Shown: in pieces, positions 27,536 through 35,280 of the stretch
Layout of the letters: each line of letters begins with the position of its first letter
How positions within the stretch are numbered: position 1 is the first letter of the stretch
From: Edaphobacter paludis
GTDB taxonomy: Bacteria; Acidobacteriota; Terriglobia; Terriglobales; Acidobacteriaceae
Assembly (NCBI RefSeq): GCF_039993895.1
Contig: NZ_CP121194.1
Location: 310,001 to 374,000, forward strand
DNA length: 64,000 nucleotides
Direction of reading: 5' to 3'
The notes under the pieces: generated by a model
The model's database searches: none
Seen by the model: only the letters and a program-made list of their open reading frames with translations
Told to the model about the DNA's origin: nothing
Translations under genes and position numbers: made by a program

Positions 27536-28705
27536 CTAGCGAACAGCCTGCTCCAGCAGAAATTTATGGGCCGCCACACTTGCCGCTCCTCGGGCCAGAA
27601 AACTCGGCTCGACATGGTGGAAGAGAACTCGAGTCGAAGACAGGAATCGCGGAAGGATGTTGTTCTCGATTGTCTGCCGGGTGGTTACGGTAAACAATCC
27701 GCTATCGAAGCCGGCGATGTCTTCAAAAAGTACAAGCTCCGGATTGTTTACCTGGATGACGCTGGCGATGGCAAGTCCAAGCGCCTCTCCTGCCGATCGT
27801 AGGATGGCGATCGCGTGCCGGTTGCCTTTGGTTGCCAGAACTTCGATGTCTTTGACGCTGGTTGCCGGTAACTGGGCGGCCCTTGCCTTCGCAAGAAGTG
27901 ACTCACTGGCAGCGACGGTATTCAAGCAGCCTCGCTTGCCGCAGGGACATAACTCCCCGCCAGGGACGATCGTAATGTGAGAGATTTCGCCCGCTCCGCC
28001 ATCGTGCCCTCGATAGAGCCGACCACGGATGTAATGTGCGCAACCCACACGCGCGCCGAGCGTGACAACGCTGAAATTTTTGGACTCCCGCGCCTTTCCG
28101 AAGAGCTTCTCCGCAATCGCAGCGGCGTTGGCATCGTTATCCACGTAGGTCGGAATGCCGGTCGCCTGCCCGACGATATCGGCGATGGGAACATTGTGCC
28201 AGCCGAGCGCGGAAGAGTGAATGCAGACGCCTTTGTCGTGAGCGACCACGCCGGACAGAGCGATGCCCAGGCCGAAAATCTGTTTCGTGGGTTTCTTCTC
28301 CGATCCAATCAGGTGCCGGATGCCGTGGCGAATGGACTCGGCGACCTCTTCCGGGCTGCTTTTTCCTGGTATCTCGCATTGGCTGACGACATCCCCAAGA
28401 AGATTCGTCAGCACCATCAGAGACGGCGTCTCCGCGATGTCAACGCCTACAAAATATCCGCGCTCTGCGTTCACGGATAGCAGCGTCGATGGCCTCCCCT
28501 TGCCCGGGTTATTTCGTACCACGGCGGCTTCATGCAGAATGCCCGCCTGAAGCAAGGCTTCGCTGATTTCAGTCAACGCGGAACGGCCAAGTCTCGTCTG
28601 GTCCGCGAGGACAGAGCGAGACATTGGCCCAGATTGGAGCAGGGCTTCAATCACTGCCAGTCTGGAGGAAGCCGTGCCATAGATCTTTCTGCTGTTGTCG
28701 CTCAA
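27536..28705 (-). CDS. ROK-family transcriptional regulator (389 aa)
   Basis: A NagC/XylR-type repressor. Residues about 10-60 form a winged helix-turn-helix (SRLAVIEALLQSGPMSRSVL, GRSALTEISEALLQAGIL). The ROK domain starts at GYFVGVDIAETPSLMV. The zinc-binding signature is LCPCGKRGCLNTVA, and the sugar/phosphate segment is PTYVDNDANAAAIAEKLFG. A good Shine-Dalgarno (GAGGAAG) precedes the ATG. It diverges from the next TonB receptor, and the 310-nt spacer holds an inverted repeat that could be its operator. Effector probably a sugar or phosphosugar. Confidence 0.9.
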   Translation of the reverse strand: MSDNSRKIYGTASSRLAVIEALLQSGPMSRSVLADQTRLGRSALTEISEALLQAGILHEAAVVRNNPGKGRPSTLLSVNAERGYFVGVDIAETPSLMVLTNLLGDVVSQCEIPGKSSPEEVAESIRHGIRHLIGSEKKPTKQIFGLGIALSGVVAHDKGVCIHSSALGWHNVPIADIVGQATGIPTYVDNDANAAAIAEKLFGKARESKNFSVVTLGARVGCAHYIRGRLYRGHDGGAGEISHITIVPGGELCPCGKRGCLNTVAASESLLAKARAAQLPATSVKDIEVLATKGNRHAIAILRSAGEALGLAIASVIQVNNPELVLFEDIAGFDSGLFTVTTRQTIENNILPRFLSSTRVLFHHVEPSFLARGAASVAAHKFLLEQAVR

Positions 28706-28787
28706 TTCATTTCTTCCTCAGTCTTAGGCAATGTTTTATCAGGCATCCTGCCCGCATTCATTTATTTTATAGACCATATTAAATAGC

Positions 28788-28799
28788 CAACTTTAGTTG
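28788..28799. promoter_or_regulatory. Candidate ROK operator
   Basis: An inverted repeat, CAAC-TTTA-GTTG, lies 8 nt before the -35 box of the TonB receptor promoter and 83 nt upstream of the ROK gene start. An A/T-rich, TTAG-containing palindrome is plausible for a NagC-type repressor. Only one copy was noticed. Confidence 0.35.
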
Positions 28800-28807
28800 C
28801 AAAAGGT

Positions 28808-28836
28808 CTTGACATCCCAATTTCATTGGCCGATAA
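28808..28836 (+). promoter_or_regulatory. Sigma70-type promoter of TonB receptor
   Basis: TTGACA (28808-28813), a 17-nt spacer, then GATAAC (28831-28836, four of six bases of the -10 consensus). It is the best promoter-like pair in the spacer and points toward the receptor gene. Confidence 0.55.
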
Positions 28837-29015
28837 CTAATTCACGTTTCCGGATCAAATAGATTCTTTCCACGATGGCGAGCTTGCAAACAGCGGCTGC
28901 GTGAGAGAGGGCGAACTTCGGAAAGCTGTTTTCTGTAAGGTCTGTTTGCTTTAGTGCAAATCAAGGATCCCGTAGTGATCAGGCACAGCAAGACCATTTA
29001 ATCGGAGGCAAGCCC

Positions 29016-32000
29016 ATGAAAACGCGAATTTATTTATGCAGTCTGTTGGCGTTCGTTCTCAGTTGCTCCATGGCATTGGGCCAGACGATCACGGGATCGA
29101 TCACCGGGACGATCACCGATCCGAGCGGGGCGGCGGTTAACAGCGCGAAGGTGACGGCGATCAACGTCAATACCGGCGTCCAGACGCCCGCGACGACGAA
29201 TGCGGATGGTATCTATACCATTCACTTTCTCCAGATCGGTCATTACAAGATCTCTGTAGAGGCCCAGGGCTTCGCGCCCACGACCGCCGGTCCTTTTGCC
29301 CTGGAAGTCTCCCAGGAAGCCAAGGTCGACGTGCATCTCACGGTCGGGACGGTGAATGAAAGCGTCATCGTGAGCAGCGCCGCGCCGATTCTCGATACGC
29401 AAAATGCGACCACTGGCGACACCATTACGGCCGCCGCGGCGACGGAACTTCCCCTGCAGGGGCGAAACTTCTCCTCTCTCACCACACTGGTAGCAGGAGC
29501 TGTCGCGCCCAACCCCTCGGCTCAGAACATGGTCGGCCGCAGCGGGTATAACGGCGGCTTCTTTATCAACGGCAACCGTGAGCAGTCCAACAATTACACG
29601 CTCGACGGCGCCGACATCAATGAAGCCATCGACAACTACATCGGCTACAGCCCCAATGTGGACGCTATCGGTGAGCTGCATATCATCAGCGGCAACGCCA
29701 CAGCCGAGTATGGCAATGCGAATGGCGGCCAGGTGGTTATGGTCACCAAGAGCGGCACCAACCAGTTCCACGGCGGCGCCTACTGGTTCTTGGAAAACAC
29801 CAACCTCAACGCCAATAGCTGGGCCAATAAACACACGCCGAACCCATCGACGATCGGCCCTGTTCCCGCCCTCAATCGAAGCATCTTCGGTGGCACCCTG
29901 GGCGGTCCCCTTGTCCGCAACCGTCTTTTTTTCTTCGTCGACTATCAGGGGGCGCGCCAGCACGCCAGCACCTCCGAGTTGCGCTCCGTTCCCACACTGG
30001 CTATGCGCGCGGGGTACGCTCCCGTCCTCGGCCATAACGTTACGATCAGCAACCCTGTCGCGATTTTTCTATTTGCCCACCCCGAACTTTACCCGGACCC
30101 TAACGTTGGGAGTAGCAGCGCCAACGGCATCACGAACGACTATCGCGGCACTTATGCCAACGCTACCCATAACGACCAGGGCGACGTCAAGATCGATGCC
30201 AAACTTACCACCAGCGACAGTGTGTCGGGCCGTTTCAGCATGGGCCGTGAACATGACGGTTACGGCAAGGTCTCCATTCCAACCGATATTCCAACCAACA
30301 ACTCCGATCCGTACACCGGCTTCATCGTCAACTGGACACACGTCTTCTCGGCAAGCCTCGTGAATGAGGCGCGTGCCGGTGTCGGTCGCACTCGTTATAT
30401 CGCGACGCCCACCGATCTTAGCGGTCAGTTCGGAATTACGGGTAACCAGAAGTTGGGCATTCCCGGCACACAGATTGTGCCCGGCATATCAACCTTCGAC
30501 CTAACCGCCGCCTCCATCGATCCCATCGGAACTACGGCTCAGGCAAAAGGCAATGGGGCTTATGCAGGTATCGATTCTGACAGTATCGTCAACGCCTTTA
30601 CTTACGGTGACAATCTAAGCTGGCAACGCGGCCGCCATGCTCTGAAATTCGGCGCACAAGCGCTGCGCTATCAGGAGAACCGCTACTACTCCGGAAACGA
30701 CGGCTCCCTCGGCTGGTTCCAATATACCGGCGCAGCCACCGGCGACGCATGGGCCGACTTCCTGGAGGACAAGGCCTTCGGCTTCGGCCAGGGCGCCGTC
30801 ACCGGACGCTGGGGACAGCGGCAGTGGCGCGACGCTCTTTTCGTGCAGGACGACTTCAAAGCCAGCGATAGCCTCACCTTGAACATTGGTCTCCGATGGG
30901 AGTGGGACCAACCGATGTATGAGGTCAACAACAAGCAAGTCAACATTAACATCACCACCGGCGCGATTCAGGACGCGGGCCAGAACGGTAACAGTCGCGC
31001 TCTCTATAACGACTTCTGGGGCGGCTTTATGCCGCGTGTCGGCTTCGCCTACTCTCCCAGCAGGCTCAACGGCAGGTTCGTTGTCCGCGGTGGATACGGC
31101 ATCACCAACTTCCTCGAAGGCACGGGTGCCAACCTGCGTCTTACCCTTAACCCTCCCTTCTTTGTCGATTCCTCCCAGCAGTCCGACCTCATCACCTTCT
31201 TCCGGACCGGGAATGGCTTTCCCCGTCCGGCCAATGCCTCGCAGCTCGCCGGTAACGTTCGCGCATGGGATCCCAACCTGAAGCCCGCTCTGATTCAGCA
31301 GTACAACCTCACGACTGAATATCAGGTCAACAACAGTACCTCTCTCGTCGTCGCCTATCTTGGCCAGGACGGAAACCATCTCGTCGATCCGCGCGAGGCC
31401 AATCAAAAGCATTGCCCTACCTGCCCGTTGCCCGTCACAAGCCTCTCTCCCGCGCTCTCGCAGATCGGGCGCGTCAGCTATACCGAGTCCAAGTCGATGA
31501 TGAACTACAACGCGCTTCAGATCACCGGTCGTCATCGCCTTACCCGTGGACTTGAGTTCCTCACCAACTACACCTGGAGCAAGTCCCTCACCAACAATCT
31601 CGGCTACTACGGAGCAGGCGGCGGGTCGGGCTCTTCGCAGAGTGCCTACTGGCAGGACTCCTACAACGGTGGCACAGATTACGGGCCGGCCTTCTTCGAC
31701 GCGACCCACATCTTTTCCTTCTCGGGCTACTATGACCTGCCCATCGGTCGCGGCAAGCAGTTCGGAGCCAACATGAACCGCGTTGTTGACCTCGCCGTCG
31801 GCGGGTGGAAACTGGCTGCTATCACCAGCCTCCACACCGGCATGCCTGTCACGATGATGTCCGCGGAGCACTATGGAGTGAACCAGCGCACTGACCGAGC
31901 CAACCACTATCGCAAACTCATCATCAAGAACCGATCCGTCGCCAATTGGTTCGGCACCGACCCATCCGCTGTTCCCTGCGTCAGCGGCGTTGACAACGGC

Positions 32001-32282
32001 ATCTGCGCCTATGGTGAAGAGTCATCCACGGGTCTCGGTACCGCAGGCGTCGGGACAGAGCGGGCACCGGGCTACCACGATCTGGATGCGGCACTCAGCA
32101 AAGCCTTTAACATCACTGAGAGCAAGCATCTCGATTTCCGTGCCGACTTCTTCAACGTCCTCAACACCACCAGCCTGGCTCCCCCGAGCCGCAACGTGTC
32201 CCCGGGGAACTCGTTCGGGCAGATTAACTCAACCGTCTCGACCGAGCGGCAGATTCAACTTGCCCTGAAGCTCGTCTTCTAA
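29016..32282 (+). CDS. TonB-dependent receptor, Oar-like (1088 aa)
   Basis: ATG 29016 has GGAGG 8 nt upstream. The signal peptide MKTRIYLCSLLAFVLSCSMA... is followed by QTITGSITGTITDPSGAAVN (carboxypeptidase-regulatory-like). The plug carries ELPLQGRNFSSLTTLVAGAV, GFFINGNREQSNNYTLDGAD and TAEYGNANGGQVVMVTKSG. The barrel ends IQLALKLVF. The FINGNREQSNNYTLDGADIN motif is typical of the commonest acidobacterial subgroup. The gene is divergent from the ROK regulator, so it is probably under its control. A rho-independent terminator follows. Substrate unknown. Confidence 0.9.
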   Translation: MKTRIYLCSLLAFVLSCSMALGQTITGSITGTITDPSGAAVNSAKVTAINVNTGVQTPATTNADGIYTIHFLQIGHYKISVEAQGFAPTTAGPFALEVSQEAKVDVHLTVGTVNESVIVSSAAPILDTQNATTGDTITAAAATELPLQGRNFSSLTTLVAGAVAPNPSAQNMVGRSGYNGGFFINGNREQSNNYTLDGADINEAIDNYIGYSPNVDAIGELHIISGNATAEYGNANGGQVVMVTKSGTNQFHGGAYWFLENTNLNANSWANKHTPNPSTIGPVPALNRSIFGGTLGGPLVRNRLFFFVDYQGARQHASTSELRSVPTLAMRAGYAPVLGHNVTISNPVAIFLFAHPELYPDPNVGSSSANGITNDYRGTYANATHNDQGDVKIDAKLTTSDSVSGRFSMGREHDGYGKVSIPTDIPTNNSDPYTGFIVNWTHVFSASLVNEARAGVGRTRYIATPTDLSGQFGITGNQKLGIPGTQIVPGISTFDLTAASIDPIGTTAQAKGNGAYAGIDSDSIVNAFTYGDNLSWQRGRHALKFGAQALRYQENRYYSGNDGSLGWFQYTGAATGDAWADFLEDKAFGFGQGAVTGRWGQRQWRDALFVQDDFKASDSLTLNIGLRWEWDQPMYEVNNKQVNINITTGAIQDAGQNGNSRALYNDFWGGFMPRVGFAYSPSRLNGRFVVRGGYGITNFLEGTGANLRLTLNPPFFVDSSQQSDLITFFRTGNGFPRPANASQLAGNVRAWDPNLKPALIQQYNLTTEYQVNNSTSLVVAYLGQDGNHLVDPREANQKHCPTCPLPVTSLSPALSQIGRVSYTESKSMMNYNALQITGRHRLTRGLEFLTNYTWSKSLTNNLGYYGAGGGSGSSQSAYWQDSYNGGTDYGPAFFDATHIFSFSGYYDLPIGRGKQFGANMNRVVDLAVGGWKLAAITSLHTGMPVTMMSAEHYGVNQRTDRANHYRKLIIKNRSVANWFGTDPSAVPCVSGVDNGICAYGEESSTGLGTAGVGTERAPGYHDLDAALSKAFNITESKHLDFRADFFNVLNTTSLAPPSRNVSPGNSFGQINSTVSTERQIQLALKLVF

Positions 32283-32309
32283 GCCGAGGGCACTCTAACC
32301 CAATAGCCG

Positions 32310-32344
32310 AACCCCTCTTCCTTGTGACAAGAAAGAGGGGTTTT
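32310..32344 (+). terminator. Rho-independent terminator
   Basis: Arms AACCCCTCTT and AAGAGGGGTT with an inner CTTGT/ACAAG pairing and a short loop, followed by TTTT. It lies 28 nt after the receptor stop codon. Confidence 0.85.
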
Positions 32345-32470
32345 CGCGTCGGGATTATCTGGCAGGTTTTGTCGCTCAAAAAGCCGCTCAATGAGCGTCC
32401 CGATGTCCTGTAAACAAACAAAATCCCGTTCGTTAATGAATTTCAGTCGTCAGCACCCGTATAAAGGAGA

Positions 32471-33994
32471 GTGACACTACCAAACGCCGTATCCAACGAA
32501 GGATCCTCCTTGTCCCTCCCCGCTTCCGGTCCCGCCTCGCTCCCAGCGCTCTGCGTTGATCTCGACGGAACCCTGGTCAAATCCGACACGCTTTACGATT
32601 CTGCGCTGGTCCTCGCGCGTCATCATCCCGCTGCGCTTCTCCAGCTTCCGCGCTGGCTGGCAAGGGGCAAAGCGGCGCTCAAGCGCCATATCACCGCTGA
32701 AGTTCAGCTTGATGTCGCTCATCTCCCTTACAATCGCGAACTTCTGCAGTATCTCGAGCAGCAGCACACTACTGGCCGCCCAATCTACCTCACCACCGCG
32801 GCCGACTCTGTTCTTGCAGACCGCATCGCCGCCCACCTCAATCTCTTCACGGACGTCCTGGCCTCCGATGGAACTCTCAATCTCGCAGGACCAAATAAGC
32901 TGGCCGCCTTCAGGCAAACCTTCGGCGACCATTTCTCCTATATCGGCAATGCGCTTCCGGACCTCACGCTGCTCCAGAATTGCAAGGAGCCGATGGTCGC
33001 CAACCCGACGGCTGGCCTGAGTGCAGCGCTCCGCCGCTCCGGTATCGTTCCTGTCCGTACCTTCACAGAACGTGTCTCCCCACTCCGCGCATGGCCAAAG
33101 GCCATTCGTATCCACCAGTGGGCGAAGAACACCCTGATTTTTCTGCCACTTCTTCTTGCCCACGCGTGGAATCCTGCTCTATTGACCGCAGCATTCGTTG
33201 CTTTCCTGAGCTTCGGCCTCTGCGCGTCGGCGACATATATCATCAACGACCTACTGGATTTAGAGGTGGATCGTCAACATCCACGCAAACGTCGCCGGCC
33301 CTTCGCGTCGGGGGATCTATCCGCAATCAGCGGCGTCGCCGTGGTCTTTCTTTTCCTGGTAGCTTCTGTCTGTCTCGCAATCCTTGTGCCGCACGTTATC
33401 AGCGCCATCTCGCCTTCGCTGACACTCGCCCGTCCCTATTATTTTCTAGGGTGGCTGGCCATCTATGCTGTCACCACACTGGCCTATTCGCTACGCTTTA
33501 AGCGCGCTGTGATGGTCGATGTCATCGTCCTTTCCGGGCTTTACACGATTCGCATTCTCGCCGGGTCAGCGGCGACGGGAGTGGCCGTCTCCACCTGGCT
33601 AGCGAGCTTCAGCATCTTCTTCTTTCTGTCGCTGGCGTTTGTCAAACGCTTTGCAGAGCTCGAAAATCTGCGCGAGCGCGGTGGCTCAACCGCAGGGGGG
33701 CGTGGTTACCATGTCTCTGATATTGAGCAGCTTCGCAGCTTCGGTTCGGCCAGCGGATATGTCTCCGTGGCTGTTCTTACGCTCTACATCTCGAACCTGA
33801 ACGCCGCCGAGCTCTACCATCACACCAATCGGCTTTGGCTGCTTGTGCCGGTTCTATTGCTTTGGATAAGCCTTCTGTGGCTGCGGGCCTCAAGAGGCGA
33901 ACTCGATGAAGATCCCGTCGTCTATGCGATTACAGATCGTCGCAGCCTTCTTTTGGGAGTAGCTGTCGTCGCGGTCGTTCTTTTGGCGCTGTGA
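32471..33994 (+). CDS. HAD-hydrolase / UbiA prenyltransferase fusion (507 aa)
   Basis: Residues about 25-200 are a HAD-like phosphatase domain (CVDLDGTLVKSD, IYLTTAADSVLADRIA, FSYIGNALPDLTLLQ). Residues about 210-507 are a UbiA-type integral membrane prenyltransferase with the aspartate-rich motif NDLLDLEVDRQHPRKRRRP and many hydrophobic segments. UbiA members move a prenyl chain or a phosphoribosyl group onto or from polyprenyl phosphate; the HAD-fused type is often compared with decaprenyl-phosphate phosphoribosyltransferase. GTG 32471 has a Shine-Dalgarno too close. TTG 32510, with GAAGGA six nt upstream, is a good alternative giving MSLPASGPASLPALCVDLDG. The 3' end overlaps the next gene by 4 nt. 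Confidence 0.85.
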   Translation: MTLPNAVSNEGSSLSLPASGPASLPALCVDLDGTLVKSDTLYDSALVLARHHPAALLQLPRWLARGKAALKRHITAEVQLDVAHLPYNRELLQYLEQQHTTGRPIYLTTAADSVLADRIAAHLNLFTDVLASDGTLNLAGPNKLAAFRQTFGDHFSYIGNALPDLTLLQNCKEPMVANPTAGLSAALRRSGIVPVRTFTERVSPLRAWPKAIRIHQWAKNTLIFLPLLLAHAWNPALLTAAFVAFLSFGLCASATYIINDLLDLEVDRQHPRKRRRPFASGDLSAISGVAVVFLFLVASVCLAILVPHVISAISPSLTLARPYYFLGWLAIYAVTTLAYSLRFKRAVMVDVIVLSGLYTIRILAGSAATGVAVSTWLASFSIFFFLSLAFVKRFAELENLRERGGSTAGGRGYHVSDIEQLRSFGSASGYVSVAVLTLYISNLNAAELYHHTNRLWLLVPVLLLWISLLWLRASRGELDEDPVVYAITDRRSLLLGVAVVAVVLLAL

Positions 33995-34839
33995 AAACCG
34001 GCGGGCATCTCACGTCTTCCATGCTTCGCCGCGAACTCAGCGTACGCAGCTACAATCTGGCTCGCACTCAGAAGCTGCTGCACGATGTTTCTCCCGGCGC
34101 AAACTCTGTGGTTATCTTCGGGCGTGATGAGCAGGGACGGCACGGCAACTTTCACCCTGACTCGTATACCCAGATCTGCGTCAACCCGGCATGGGCTCGT
34201 CGCCTTAACAAGGTTCACACTGCGTCCCGCCGCTCCCGCGCTCGCAAAGATTGGCAATGGATGGAGCTTGACTCCGCCAACAGCTCCGACGCCTTGCTGA
34301 TGAACATCTTCTGCCATCCCGGAGTCTTCAGCGAAGGCATACTCAATCTCCGCGTAGCCAATCTCCTCAACGTCGATCCGGCCACACAACCCTGCTTCGG
34401 CATCACCCCCGGAGTTCCGCTCCGCAACGGCCACCTCGACCGTTCTGAGATCGATCTTCATTTGGGCAATCTCTTCGTCGAGGCCAAACTGACCGAGACC
34501 AGCTTTCAGAATGCTCGGCCACGTCTCATCGAACGTTATCGCGATTTCGAAACCGTCTTCGACGTTACGCGCCTGCCTTGGACAGCCGACGGCATCGTGC
34601 AGGGATACCAACTCATCCGCAACGTGCTCGCGGCTTTTGCGAGCGATATGTCTTTCTGCGTCCTCTCGGACGCTCGCCGACAGGACCTCATCGAAGTCTG
34701 GTACTCGGTTCTGTCGGCAGTCCACTACCCCAGCTTTGCGTGGCGCTTGAAGCTGCTTACATGGCAGGAACTAGCCGCAGCTCTCCCCACAGAACTGCAG
34801 CAATTCCTTGAAATCAAGTACGGGATCGTCGTGGCCTGA
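33991..34839 (+). CDS. Protein with PD-(D/E)XK nuclease-like motif (282 aa)
   Basis: No confident family assignment. Its GTG start overlaps the stop of the HAD-UbiA gene (GTGA), so translation is probably coupled. Residues about 150-166 read EIDLHLGNLFVEAKLTE, the spacing of a PD-(D/E)XK active site (Asp, then E-x-K on the next strand). Around it are DALLMNIFCHPGV and YQLIRNVLAAF, and the C-terminus is alpha-helical. No signal peptide or membrane segment. It could be an endonuclease-like or degenerate-fold protein. Pairing with a membrane prenyltransferase is unexpected. It converges with fdx, 1 nt between stop codons. Confidence 0.6.
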   Translation: MKTGGHLTSSMLRRELSVRSYNLARTQKLLHDVSPGANSVVIFGRDEQGRHGNFHPDSYTQICVNPAWARRLNKVHTASRRSRARKDWQWMELDSANSSDALLMNIFCHPGVFSEGILNLRVANLLNVDPATQPCFGITPGVPLRNGHLDRSEIDLHLGNLFVEAKLTETSFQNARPRLIERYRDFETVFDVTRLPWTADGIVQGYQLIRNVLAAFASDMSFCVLSDARRQDLIEVWYSVLSAVHYPSFAWRLKLLTWQELAAALPTELQQFLEIKYGIVVA

Positions 34840-34840
34840 A

Positions 34841-35278
34841 CTACTCGCTGCCCGGTCCGTGCCGGGGTTTGCCTTCCTGCACGTAATTGCGGTTCCACTT
34901 GGGGATTTCCACTACATACGTTCCAGGCTTTTCAATGACAGCCTGGCATCCCAGCCGCGAGTTCAACTGAATATCCGCCGCCGTCTCCATGCGGTCGAGC
35001 TCGAGATCTTCCGCCTCACTCACGCCCTGCATCCCTTCCTTCACCCACAAGTGACAGGTCGTACAGGCGCAGACTCCGCCGCAGGCGTGGTCCAGAAAGA
35101 TGTCGTAGTTCTCGGCAACATCCAGAAACGACATCGGCTGACCGTGTCCCTCATACGGCAGCGAGTCAAATGGAAATTCCACCGTCCGTCCTTCGGGCTC
35201 AAATGTAACCCGGACCATCCCTTCGCCTGCAGGCTTCGACAAATCCACGACTTCATTACTCTTCTTGTTCTCAGACAT
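34841..35278 (-). CDS. fdx: [2Fe-2S] ferredoxin of the ISC system (145 aa)
   Basis: An adrenodoxin-type ferredoxin that supplies electrons for Fe-S cluster assembly. Cluster ligands are C66-x5-C72-x2-C75 (HACGGVCACTTCHLWV) and C111 (SRLGCQA). An extra Cys70 lies inside the loop. There is an N-terminal extension of about 20 charged residues. The start has GGAAG upstream, inside the end of hscA, and the two genes are 2 nt apart. It is the last gene of the minus-strand isc cluster. Confidence 0.93.
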   Translation of the reverse strand: MSENKKSNEVVDLSKPAGEGMVRVTFEPEGRTVEFPFDSLPYEGHGQPMSFLDVAENYDIFLDHACGGVCACTTCHLWVKEGMQGVSEAEDLELDRMETAADIQLNSRLGCQAVIEKPGTYVVEIPKWNRNYVQEGKPRHGPGSE

Positions 35279-35280
35279 AC

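Larger units (their letters stand above)
28706..29015. other. Divergent promoter region, ROK regulator / TonB receptor
   Basis: A 310-nt spacer. It contains an operator candidate (28788-28799) and a plus-strand promoter (28808-28836). No gene is visible. The stretch from the promoter to the receptor ATG (about 180 nt) would be a long 5' leader in which I see no strong hairpin. Confidence 0.5.

Noticed and set aside
33991..34839. Restriction-modification system
   Set aside because: No methyltransferase or specificity gene nearby. The nuclease-like motif alone does not make a defence system.
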